A DNA stretch of 64,000 bases. Source: an uncultured Actinomycetes bacterium. GTDB taxonomy: Bacteria > Actinomycetota > Actinomycetes > Nanopelagicales > Nanopelagicaceae. The translations under genes and the position numbers were made by a program. The stretch lies in assembly GCA_903827945.1 (NCBI GenBank), contig CAIKKN010000019.1, positions 1-64,000 of the forward strand. The letters run 5' to 3'. The number at the start of each line of letters is the position of its first letter. The first letter of the stretch is position 1. Shown here piece after piece: positions 25,205 through 33,137 of the stretch. Below the pieces are notes generated by a model that saw nothing but the letters and a program-made list of their open reading frames with translations, did not search any database and was not told where the DNA came from.

Positions 25205-26698
25205 ATGGAAAATCTTTCAGCAGCAGTCGTTGTTATCGGTTCTGGAATTGGTGGGGCCACTACAGCGTTTGCTTTGGCGAAGAAGGGAATTGACGTGCTT
25301 GTTATCGAGCGCGGAGATTACCTGCCAAAAGAGCCTGAAAATTGGTCTCCTCAAGCAATCTTTATTGATCAACGTTATAAACCAACTGAAAAGTGGCTTG
25401 ATGGATCAGGAAAGGAATTCGGTCCAGGAGTTCACTATTTCGTCGGAGGAAATTCGAAGGTTTACGGCGCCGCGCTTCCCAGGTTTAGAGAAGCGGATTT
25501 CGGTGAAATTAAGCATTTAGAAGGGATTTCACCAGCGTGGCCATTTACCTATACAGATATTGAACCGTACTACTGTCAAGCAGAAGAACTATATAAAGTG
25601 CACAGCACCGCAGGGATTGACCCAACGGATCCTCCGCGAAGTAAGCCATTTCCATTTCCCGCGATCGCGCACGAAGGTTATGTAATTGATTTAGAGAAGC
25701 GGTTTCGCAAGATTGGTCTTCATCCATTTCCTAACGCAATGGGAATTGACTTAGGAGAGAATGGTAAATGTATTCGCTGTAGCACATGCGATGGCTTTGC
25801 ATGCAAAGTCGACGCAAAGAGTGATGCGCAAAGTTGCGCACTCGATCAAGCTCTAAAAACAGGAAACGTCCGAATTCTTACAAATTCAAAGGTTGAGCGT
25901 TTGGTTGCAGATGAAAGTGGCGAGGCAATCTCACACATTGTTGTTTCAGGAAAAAATGGAGAATTTAAAGTCCATGGACAAAGATATGTTTTGTCTGCCG
26001 GAGCAGTAAACTCTGCGGCTCTCATGCTTAAGTCAGGAGTTGGAAATTCCTCCGGCTTGGTTGGTCGAAACTTTATGATGCACATTAATTCCCATGTGGC
26101 GACATTCGATCCGATGAGAAAAAATGATCTAACTTTCCAAAAGACCCTCTCGTTTAACGACTGGTACTTCGATGGTGGCAAGGGGTACCCATTAGGTGCT
26201 GTCCAACTCATTGGAAAAGTCACAGGTTTAATGATGAAGAGTTTTGCGAAAAAAGTGCCGCTTTCTTTGCTGAACTACATTGCTGACCATAGTGTTGAGT
26301 TTGTTTTGATGACGGAGGATTTGCCTGATCCCGAAAATAGAATTGAAGTTACAAAAGGCGGTCGAATCCAGGTATTTCTGAAGCAGCGCGGCATGAAAAC
26401 GCATATGGAACTTCTCAAGAAGGCTAAGCGTTATTTGCGAAAGTCAGGTTACAAAGCAATTTTTCGCCAACCATTTGATATCAGCATGAATTCACATCAA
26501 TGTGGAACTGTGAAGGCCGGCAACGACCCTCAATCAAGTGTTTTGGACCAGTATTGCAAGTCTCATGATTTGAGCAATTTATATATCATCGACGGGGGAT
26601 TTTTCCCATCTTCTGCTGCAATGAATCCAGCATTAACAATTGCAGCCCAGGCCCTGCGGGTTGTCGCAGAATCTGGGCTGGCAAAGGGAATTATTTAG
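25205..26698 (+). CDS. GMC-family FAD oxidoreductase
   Basis: Likely oxidises an alcohol or sugar hydroxyl. The 497-residue product has the FAD motif VVIGSGIGGATTAFAL at the N-terminus, VIERGDYLP, and a C-terminal active-site region with SHQCGT and NPALT, where the GMC catalytic His and His/Asn pair lie. An unusual Cys-rich insert near residues 195-215 (C-x2-C-x2-C-x4-C) could bind a metal. It opens the carbohydrate region and converges on the ABC importer genes (stops overlap at 26695-26698). The substrate is unknown. The start has no good Shine-Dalgarno; TACGCT ends 10 bases upstream. Confidence 0.83.
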   Translation: MENLSAAVVVIGSGIGGATTAFALAKKGIDVLVIERGDYLPKEPENWSPQAIFIDQRYKPTEKWLDGSGKEFGPGVHYFVGGNSKVYGAALPRFREADFGEIKHLEGISPAWPFTYTDIEPYYCQAEELYKVHSTAGIDPTDPPRSKPFPFPAIAHEGYVIDLEKRFRKIGLHPFPNAMGIDLGENGKCIRCSTCDGFACKVDAKSDAQSCALDQALKTGNVRILTNSKVERLVADESGEAISHIVVSGKNGEFKVHGQRYVLSAGAVNSAALMLKSGVGNSSGLVGRNFMMHINSHVATFDPMRKNDLTFQKTLSFNDWYFDGGKGYPLGAVQLIGKVTGLMMKSFAKKVPLSLLNYIADHSVEFVLMTEDLPDPENRIEVTKGGRIQVFLKQRGMKTHMELLKKAKRYLRKSGYKAIFRQPFDISMNSHQCGTVKAGNDPQSSVLDQYCKSHDLSNLYIIDGGFFPSSAAMNPALTIAAQALRVVAESGLAKGII

Positions 26699-27489
26699 CG
26701 AACTGGCTTGAAAGTCTGGTCCTTCTCATCGACAGTGAGCGCACCAGTCATGATTGCCACCACCTGATTCATGTCGTGAGTTTTTGGAGTCACAACAGCG
26801 GCGCGTTTTCCAAGGCGCTGAATTTGAATACGATCAGCAACTTCAAAGACCTGTGGCATGTTATGTGAAATCAAGATAACAGGAAGACCGCGATCGCGAA
26901 GCCTTTCAATCATCTTAAGAACTTGATTAGATTCACGAACTCCAAGAGCGGCAGTTGGCTCATCAAGAATAATAACTTTAGAGCTAAAGGCAGAGGCACG
27001 AGCAACTGCGACAGCTTGGCGTTGCCCACCAGAGAGAGTCTCAACTGCTTGGCTGATATTTTGAATAGTGGAAATGCCGAGATCCGCAATGTGATTTTTT
27101 GATGCAGCTTTCATAGCGCTGTTGTCCAGAGTCCTAAATACTTTTCCAACTAGACCTGGTCTGCGCAACTCTCTACCGAGGTAAAGGTTTGCTGCGATAT
27201 CAAGTGCAGGAGCAACTGCCAGCGATTGGTAGACGGTTTCAACACCGGCGCCGCGACCATCTTGTGGCTTTGCAAAGTGAACTTGGTTTCCCTCAAGGAA
27301 AATTTCTCCCGTGTCAGGCACTTCGGCGCCAGAGAGACACTTAATAAGTGTTGATTTTCCAGCACCGTTGTCACCAACGACTGCTAGAACTTCACCAGGA
27401 AACAATTCAAGGCTTGAACCATTGAGAGCGATAACGTTTCCATAGGCTTTTTCTAAGTTAATTGCTTGAAGAATTGGCTGAGCGCTCAT
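26695..27489 (-). CDS. Sugar ABC importer, ATP-binding subunit
   Basis: ATPase of the ribose-type importer with the two genes upstream on the same strand. The 264-residue product has one ABC domain: Walker A GDNGAGKST, signature LSGGQRQAVAVARA, Walker B VIILDEPTAALG and the His loop in LISHNMP. RbsA and XylG have two fused ABC domains; this single-domain form resembles FrcA. It overlaps the permease stop by one base (TAATG). It is the last gene of the binding protein-permease-ATPase unit. Confidence 0.92.
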   Translation of the reverse strand: MSAQPILQAINLEKAYGNVIALNGSSLELFPGEVLAVVGDNGAGKSTLIKCLSGAEVPDTGEIFLEGNQVHFAKPQDGRGAGVETVYQSLAVAPALDIAANLYLGRELRRPGLVGKVFRTLDNSAMKAASKNHIADLGISTIQNISQAVETLSGGQRQAVAVARASAFSSKVIILDEPTAALGVRESNQVLKMIERLRDRGLPVILISHNMPQVFEVADRIQIQRLGKRAAVVTPKTHDMNQVVAIMTGALTVDEKDQTFKPVR

Positions 27490-28511
27490 TATTTGCGGGC
27501 CTTTCTAATCCATTGGTCGATAGTCACGGCTGAGATAATCAAAATACCGACAGCGAGCGTCTGGTAGTAAGGATCAAGCCCGGCAAGTGTTAGGCCGTCG
27601 CGGAATACGCCAACGATCACAGCTCCAATAAGTGAACCAATTATTCTTCCGCGGCCACCAAATAGTGACGTTCCCCCGATCACTACAGCAGTGATTGAGT
27701 CAAGGTTTAAGTCCTGACCGGAGTTTGGAGAGGCTGCATTAACGCGACCGATGATGATCCAAGCGGTCATTGCAAAAATGAAACCAGCGACTAGGTAGAC
27801 GCTCATCAAAACGCGATTTGTTTGAATACCAGCAAGGCGCGCAGCTTCAATATCATCACCAGTAGCATAAACGTGACGACCCCACGCGGTGTAGCGGAGT
27901 GCGTAAGCAAGAATTAAATACATTGCAATCATAACGAGCACGCCATAAGTAACGTTAAAGGCGCCGATATGAATTACTTTTCCAAGTGTTAATAAGAATG
28001 GATCGACTTCGGTATCGCGAACTGTGCGACCTTTTGCAAACAAAAGTGTGAAAGCGGTGAATACGTTAAACGTTCCCAAAGTTACGATGAAGGGAGGCAA
28101 TTTAACCTTTGTGACGAGGAAGCCGTTAAACGCGCCGGCACCTGTACCAACAGCCAGACCGATAATGAATGAGAGTGCGACAGGCACATGGTTTTCAAAG
28201 GCTAATTTCGCCATAACCATGGAGGCAAAGATTGCGATTGCCCCGCACGAAAGGTCAATACCTGCGGTCAAAATAATAATTGTTTGGCCAATTGCGATAG
28301 AACCAACAACGGCTACTTGCTGTAAAACCAAAGATAAATTGAATGGGTCTTTGAAATTTGGATTTAGGAACCAGAAGACTCCAAGAGAAATAATAAGAAC
28401 GAGCGCGGGGCTCAGTGTTGGGTACTTATGTAGTGCAACCTGAATTCTTCCCGCCAAAGATTGTTTTTCAGCTTGGTGACTGAATTCGAGTTCAGCGGCT
28501 GATTTGGTCAA
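27489..28511 (-). CDS. Sugar ABC importer, permease
   Basis: Membrane subunit of a ribose/fructose-type importer. The 340-residue product has about nine hydrophobic segments and the RbsC-family motifs AIGQTIIILTAGIDLSCGAI, GAFNGFLVTKVKLPPFIVTLG, and GGTSLFGGRGRIIGSLIGA, the last being the site that contacts the ATPase. It lies between the binding protein gene and the ATPase gene. Two hairpins separate it from the binding protein gene upstream, which probably lowers its expression relative to that protein. Confidence 0.93.
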   Translation of the reverse strand: MTKSAAELEFSHQAEKQSLAGRIQVALHKYPTLSPALVLIISLGVFWFLNPNFKDPFNLSLVLQQVAVVGSIAIGQTIIILTAGIDLSCGAIAIFASMVMAKLAFENHVPVALSFIIGLAVGTGAGAFNGFLVTKVKLPPFIVTLGTFNVFTAFTLLFAKGRTVRDTEVDPFLLTLGKVIHIGAFNVTYGVLVMIAMYLILAYALRYTAWGRHVYATGDDIEAARLAGIQTNRVLMSVYLVAGFIFAMTAWIIIGRVNAASPNSGQDLNLDSITAVVIGGTSLFGGRGRIIGSLIGAVIVGVFRDGLTLAGLDPYYQTLAVGILIISAVTIDQWIRKARK

Positions 28512-28551
28512 TGTCCACTCCTTTTACTAGCCCTAATTACAATTAAATGAA

Positions 28552-28614
28552 GAAGGGCGCTTGCCTGTTGGGTAAGCGCCCTTCCCATCAATGATTAGAT
28601 TTTACCTAATCATT
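28552..28614 (-). terminator. Two hairpins between binding protein and permease genes
   Basis: Reading on the minus strand, an AATGATTAG/CTAATCATT hairpin (complement of 28590-28614, loop of 7) comes first. An 11-bp stem then pairs GAAGGGCGCTT (28552-28562) with 28574-28584. No long U tract follows, so a partial terminator or mRNA stabiliser that favours the binding protein is more likely than a full stop. Confidence 0.65.
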
Positions 28615-28623
28615 AGATACCTA

Positions 28624-29703
28624 TTAACCCCAAGCGTTAGCTAGGCCATAAGCCGTGTTACGGCTTGGAACTCCAGCTGCAAGTGAGTTAGTAATAAGGG
28701 TTACGCCAGTGTTGTAGAAATCAAGTCCTGGTGTGACCTTTGGCTTTGTACCCTTTGTGATGAGGTCGAAAATGGCTTGTACGCCAAGTGATGCCATCTT
28801 TAGTGGGTACTGCTGTGAAGTTGCTCCGATTACGCCTGAAGCAACGTTCTGAACGCCAGCCTTTCCGCCGTCAACTGAGACAACGAGAACACCCTTTGTC
28901 TTACCAGCTGCCTTGAGAGCTGCATATGCACCAGCTGCTGTTGGCTCGTTGATTGTGTATACAACGTTGATCTTTGGATTCTTAGCAAGGAGATGCTCCA
29001 TGCCTGTACGGCCGCCTTCTTCATTAGCGCCTGTAGCTTCGTTTCCAACGATTGTGTATGAACCACCCTTACCGCCGGTGTACTTACCTGTCTTAACTTC
29101 ATCGCCATTGAGCTTGCCGTTGTTTACTGGAATACCCATGCCCTCAAGGAAACCTTGATCGCGGTTGTAATCAACAGAAACTACCTTGTCATTGAAGATG
29201 TCGAGAAGTGCAATTACTGCAGCTTTTCCGTTTAGCTTTGCAGCAGCCCACTTACCGATTAGGTTTCCAGCAACACGGTTATCTGTTGCGAAAGTGATGT
29301 CTACTGTGTTTGCAGGATCTGGTGGTGTATCAAGTGCAATAACAAATAGGCCAGCTGCGCGAGCCTTCTTGATTGCATCGTTGACGCCTGTTGACATTGG
29401 TGTAATCAAAATGCCTTGTTGCTTTCCAGCAATAGCAGCTTCGATTGCAGCAATCTGACCAGCATCGTCGCCTTCAGCTTTTCCTGAAGCGATAGTGATC
29501 TTTACGCCGAGCTTTGCAGCAGCTGCCTTTGCGCCACCTTGCATAGCTACGAAGAATGGGTTTGTTGAATCTTTGGTGATCAAAGAAACAGCAACTGACT
29601 TTGTTGCAGCGTGTGATGATGTAGCAACGCCAGCTGTTAGCAACATTGATGCGCTAACTGCTGCGACTAGAGCGACTTTACGCCCTGAAATTAGTCGTGA
29701 CAT
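28624..29703 (-). CDS. Sugar-binding protein of the ABC importer
   Basis: Extracellular receptor for the importer. The 359-residue product has a signal peptide (basic start, hydrophobic core to about residue 25, SHA cleavage site near 32) and a type I periplasmic-binding fold: SLITKDSTNPFFVAMQGGAKAAA, GILITPMSTGVNDAI, VIALDTPPD and VVSVDGG. This is the RbsB/FrcB group that binds ribose, fructose or related sugars. No lipobox Cys is present, which is odd for a Gram-positive binding protein. A good Shine-Dalgarno (GGAAGGGA) precedes the ATG. It leads the importer unit. Confidence 0.92.
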   Translation of the reverse strand: MSRLISGRKVALVAAVSASMLLTAGVATSSHAATKSVAVSLITKDSTNPFFVAMQGGAKAAAAKLGVKITIASGKAEGDDAGQIAAIEAAIAGKQQGILITPMSTGVNDAIKKARAAGLFVIALDTPPDPANTVDITFATDNRVAGNLIGKWAAAKLNGKAAVIALLDIFNDKVVSVDYNRDQGFLEGMGIPVNNGKLNGDEVKTGKYTGGKGGSYTIVGNEATGANEEGGRTGMEHLLAKNPKINVVYTINEPTAAGAYAALKAAGKTKGVLVVSVDGGKAGVQNVASGVIGATSQQYPLKMASLGVQAIFDLITKGTKPKVTPGLDFYNTGVTLITNSLAAGVPSRNTAYGLANAWG

Positions 29704-29835
29704 GTTTTCCCTTCCTAGAGAGGTTGGCCATTTGGACCGTCTGTATCCTTGGGTATTTGGAGGGTACTAGCAAGCCGAAAGTGCCTATTTCAATGATTGT
29801 TATGAAACTGTGACAATCACCCCTGCGTGAGGCGC

Positions 29836-29841
29836 TAACCT
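29836..29841 (+). promoter_or_regulatory. Leaderless -10 for rbsK
   Basis: TAACCT ends 6 bases before the ATG at 29848. The divergent binding-protein gene, by contrast, has a Shine-Dalgarno and so a leader. Confidence 0.55.
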
Positions 29842-29847
29842 ATTTTC

Positions 29848-30777
29848 ATGGGCGTCTTACTGATCGGTAGCTTGAACATCGACTTGGTGTCTCGCGTGGA
29901 GACGATGGTAAAGCCCGGAGAAACCATTATGGGAAAAGATTTTCAGACCTTCCCCGGCGGCAAAGGGTTGAACCAAGCCGTTGCCGCTGCGCGGGCGGGC
30001 GGTGAAGTAACGATGGTTGGAGTTCTCGGTACAGATTCGAATTCGCAAGTAATTCGCAGATTGATGAAGGACGAAAAAATCGACCAGTCATTTGTGAGTG
30101 AAGTCGATGGAGTTTGTGGAACAGCAATTATTGAAGTCGATTCATCGGGACAAAATCGAATCATTGTTATCGCAGGCGCGAATAGCAAGTTGAAGGCAAA
30201 AAACGTTGATGAAAAAGCTCTCTCATCAGTAAAAGAAAAGAAGATTTTGCTGGCTCAATTAGAGAGCCCCATTGAAGAGTTAGAAATTCTTTTTAAGAGA
30301 GCTAAAGAAGTGGAATTTTTTACAATTCTAAACCCTGCTCCTGCTGCAGCGCTTTCAAATTCATTTGTATCGTACGTTGATTTACTTATACCTAATCAAT
30401 TTGAAGCAGAAACTCTGACGGGAATCCGCGTAAGCGATGAAGCAAGCGCAATTGAAGCGGGAAAGAAATTGATGGCAACCGGGATTGGATCCGTACTTAT
30501 TACTTTGGGGGGAGACGGCTCACTTTTGATCACGAAAGATGGCTCTCAACATTTCCCTGCATTTAGCGTTTCTCCAATCGACACAACAGCCGCGGGCGAT
30601 GCTTTCTGTGGTGCGCTCGCTACAAGTCTTAGTAAGGGAGTTTCATTACAAGACGCAATTCCATTTGCTTCGGCTGCAGGAGCGCTTGCTACGACAAAAA
30701 CAGGAGCAACACCTTCCTTGCCAACGGCTTCAGAGATATCATCGATGCTTATTAATATGAATAATAAGGAAGGCTAG
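29848..30777 (+). CDS. rbsK: PfkB-family sugar kinase, ribokinase-like
   Basis: Phosphorylates a sugar after uptake. The 309-residue product has the ribokinase signatures: GSLNIDLVSRV at the start, GGKGLNQAVAAARAG, and the catalytic C-terminal DTTAAGDAFCGAL with the Asp base. Length and motifs fit ribokinase best. It is divergent from the binding protein gene and followed after 3 bases by an RbsD-like mutarotase gene, the classic rbs grouping. Ribose is the obvious guess, but the surrounding dehydrogenases leave the true substrate open. Confidence 0.88.
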   Translation: MGVLLIGSLNIDLVSRVETMVKPGETIMGKDFQTFPGGKGLNQAVAAARAGGEVTMVGVLGTDSNSQVIRRLMKDEKIDQSFVSEVDGVCGTAIIEVDSSGQNRIIVIAGANSKLKAKNVDEKALSSVKEKKILLAQLESPIEELEILFKRAKEVEFFTILNPAPAAALSNSFVSYVDLLIPNQFEAETLTGIRVSDEASAIEAGKKLMATGIGSVLITLGGDGSLLITKDGSQHFPAFSVSPIDTTAAGDAFCGALATSLSKGVSLQDAIPFASAAGALATTKTGATPSLPTASEISSMLINMNNKEG

Positions 30778-30780
30778 AAA

Positions 30781-31170
30781 ATGCTTAAGACCGGAATCAT
30801 CAACGACCAACTTGCATCAGTTCTTGCAAAGTTTCGCCATGTAAATACATTGGCAATCGTCGATGGGCCCTTCCCAAGTTATCCAGGCGTGGAGTTAGTG
30901 GATTTGGCTCTGGTGAAAGGTTTCCCGACAGTCCCACAAATACTCGATGCAATTTTGCCCCTCTTAGACGTTACGGGTTTATACCTGGCAAACGAATTTG
31001 CTGAAAAAGTGGATGCCAAGATCGTCGCCGAGTACAAGTCCCACTTTGCTGGAACTCCTGAAATCCTTATCCCTCACGAGGAATTTAAGGTCAAAGTTGG
31101 CCAATCGCTAGCCATTATTCACACGGGCGATGCGGTCCCATACAGCAGCGTCATTCTGAAATCTGGGTGA
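30781..31170 (+). CDS. rbsD: RbsD/FucU-family sugar mutarotase
   Basis: Interconverts pyranose and furanose (or anomeric) forms so that the kinase can act. The 129-residue product aligns with RbsD through KTGIINDQLASVLA, the catalytic His in FRHVNTLAIVDG with its Asp, and DLALVKGFPTVPQILDA. Near the C-terminus the ribose-contact motif is PYSSVIL where E. coli RbsD has PYANIIL, so one sugar-contact Asn is replaced. It follows rbsK after 3 bases. It may accept a sugar other than ribose. Confidence 0.85.
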   Translation: MLKTGIINDQLASVLAKFRHVNTLAIVDGPFPSYPGVELVDLALVKGFPTVPQILDAILPLLDVTGLYLANEFAEKVDAKIVAEYKSHFAGTPEILIPHEEFKVKVGQSLAIIHTGDAVPYSSVILKSG

Positions 31171-31210
31171 CTCTTGCCCTGTTTTTCACTGTAAACTTCA
31201 CCTGCAACTC

Positions 31211-31302
31211 GGAGACGTCGCATAGCCCGGTCGAGTGCGCCTCACTGCTAACGAGGTAAGGTTTAATCGCCTTCAAGAGTTCAAATCTCTTCGTCTCCGC
31301 CA
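31211..31302 (+). tRNA. tRNA-Ser (anticodon GCT)
   Basis: The acceptor GGAGACG (31211-31217) pairs with CGTCTCC (31292-31298), discriminator G, with CCA encoded at 31300-31302. The anticodon GCT is at 31247-31249 in loop CTGCTAA. A long variable arm and T arm AAGAG-TTCAAAT-CTCTT are present. The last pair of the anticodon stem is an A-C mismatch (positions 31 and 39). Confidence 0.95.
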
Positions 31303-31335
31303 TTTTTACTCGCGACTACCTGCATTGGAGCAATC

Positions 31336-32508
31336 GTGGAAAATATCGAGGCATTCAATAACCACTTACCTGTAAAGGTCCGCTTCGGTGAAGGTCGAGC
31401 ACTTGCCCTGGCGGATGTAGTAGCCGAATGTGGGGCGACAAATGTTCTTCTGATGGTTGATGAAGGCATAGAGAAGTTCAATCCAGCAGCTAAGGCATGC
31501 ATAGAAAAGTTGATTGCGACCTCGGGGATAAAAGTCACAACTTTTGAGAAGCCAGCGGGCGAACCGACGATTGATATGGTCGATGACGCAACAAAGGCAG
31601 TCGTTGCATCCGGCGCAGAGGCAATTGTTGCCCTTGGCGGTGGATCAGTAATTGATACGGCGAAGGCTGCGCGCCTTTGTGCACAACTTGGTATTACATT
31701 CCGCGAATTTCAAGAACGCAAACCCGAGTACCCAATCCCAACAGTTTCTCTCATCGCAATGCCAACATCTGCCGGTACGGGTTCAGAAGTTTCTGGTGGG
31801 TCGGTTATTTCTGATCCAGCTGCAGGAAGAAAAGCTGGTATCGCAAACGGAAACCTTCGTGCGCAATTTGCAATCGTTGACCCAGTACTAACCTATTCGA
31901 TGCCCCCATCTATGACAGCGAACACCGGAATTGATGCGCTCGCTCAAGCAATCGCAGGAATTATTGCCAAATGCAGCACACCTATCGGTGATGCAATCGG
32001 CTATGAAGCGATTCGCATGATGACGCCAGCGCTGGTTGGTGCATATAAGGATGGAAACGATAAGGCGGCCCGCGCAGGTATGGCTGCGGGATCCATGATG
32101 GCCGGCCTCACAATGAATATTTCAGATTGCACTGCCGAGCACTCACTTGGTCAAGCGATTGGTGGCTTAAAACATGTTCCGCACGGCCTAACCATTGGAT
32201 TAGTTCTTGTAGAGACACTTACACGTGAGGCAAAAGTAGTGCCAGCAAAGATGGAACGCGTTGCTGATGCAATGGGAGCTCCAGACGACGGAAGCAAAGA
32301 TGGCTCACGAGCGGTGAAAGCTGTTCAAAAGATTCTCGCAGACCTTAACTTCCCAGTGCTTTCAAGCCTTGGATTTGTCGAGGCTGACATTGATAATTTG
32401 GCTGACATCGCACTTGAAGACTTCTTTATTACACAAGCTCCAACTCCATGGAGCAAGGTTGAAGTAGTCGAAGCATTCATGTCTGCGCTCGCTTTAGAGA
32501 GCCGTTAA
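31336..32508 (+). CDS. Iron-containing alcohol dehydrogenase family protein
   Basis: NAD(P)-dependent dehydrogenase of the Fe-ADH/glycerol dehydrogenase superfamily, 390 residues. It has the nucleotide motif ALGGGSVIDTAKAARL and SAGTGSEVSGGSVI. Metal-site residues are D200 in GIDALAQA, and His residues in EHSLGQAIGG and HVPHGLTIG. At the position where most Fe-ADHs have a His (D-A-L-x-H) this protein has Q204. Glycerol dehydrogenases also bind zinc with three ligands, so activity is not ruled out. The start is GTG, after GGAG with 5-base spacing. It heads a group with a P-loop kinase and an MDR dehydrogenase. Confidence 0.85.
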   Translation: MENIEAFNNHLPVKVRFGEGRALALADVVAECGATNVLLMVDEGIEKFNPAAKACIEKLIATSGIKVTTFEKPAGEPTIDMVDDATKAVVASGAEAIVALGGGSVIDTAKAARLCAQLGITFREFQERKPEYPIPTVSLIAMPTSAGTGSEVSGGSVISDPAAGRKAGIANGNLRAQFAIVDPVLTYSMPPSMTANTGIDALAQAIAGIIAKCSTPIGDAIGYEAIRMMTPALVGAYKDGNDKAARAGMAAGSMMAGLTMNISDCTAEHSLGQAIGGLKHVPHGLTIGLVLVETLTREAKVVPAKMERVADAMGAPDDGSKDGSRAVKAVQKILADLNFPVLSSLGFVEADIDNLADIALEDFFITQAPTPWSKVEVVEAFMSALALESR

Positions 32509-32531
32509 TAAATTAACGAAATGACTTTTTG

Positions 32532-33137
32532 ATGAGCATTTTTGAAGATATTGAAATAGCCCTAAGGGCAGACAAAAGAACGCTGCTTGGAATAATCGGT
32601 GAACCAGGAGCAGGAAAGTCAACGCTTGTAGAGCAAATCAAAGAGAGATTTCCGGGCAATGAAATTGCAATATTGCCTATGGATGGTTATCACCTCAGCA
32701 ACAAGGTCTTGCTCGAAAAAGGTATTCGCGATATTAAGGGAGCGCCTCAAACATTTGATGCCCTCGGATTCGTTTCACTCCTAAAGCGAGTCAAACATAA
32801 CAAAGAAGAAAATATCTATTTTCCTGTTTTCCACAGAGAAATTGAAGAATCGATAGCAAACGAGGATGTCATCTCTCCGGAAGTCAAAGTTGTCATCGTT
32901 GAGGGAAATTACCTCCTATATCCAGAGATGGGATGGGGCGGAGTGCGAGAACTCCTTGATTCCAGTTATTTCATAGATATTCCGCAAGAGATTCGCATAG
33001 AGCGTTTGATTGCTCGACACGAGCGGTATGGGAAAACCCCTCAAGAAGCCCATGATTGGGCTTTGGGAACCGATGAAGCGAATGCAAAATTGATTCGCGC
33101 GACAAGAGAACTTGCCTCGAATACAATCACTTTATGA
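32532..33137 (+). CDS. P-loop sugar/nucleoside kinase family protein
   Basis: The 201-residue product has Walker A GEPGAGKST near residue 26, LPMDGYHLSN after it, VIVEGNYLLYP as the Walker B region, and IERLIARHERYG as lid. This is the uridine kinase/FrcK-like group of small kinases that is often found beside fructose- or ribose-type ABC importers. The phosphorylated compound is unknown. TTG at 32529 immediately precedes the ATG; the ATG was preferred. It overlaps the next gene as ATGA. Confidence 0.8.
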   Translation: MSIFEDIEIALRADKRTLLGIIGEPGAGKSTLVEQIKERFPGNEIAILPMDGYHLSNKVLLEKGIRDIKGAPQTFDALGFVSLLKRVKHNKEENIYFPVFHREIEESIANEDVISPEVKVVIVEGNYLLYPEMGWGGVRELLDSSYFIDIPQEIRIERLIARHERYGKTPQEAHDWALGTDEANAKLIRATRELASNTITL

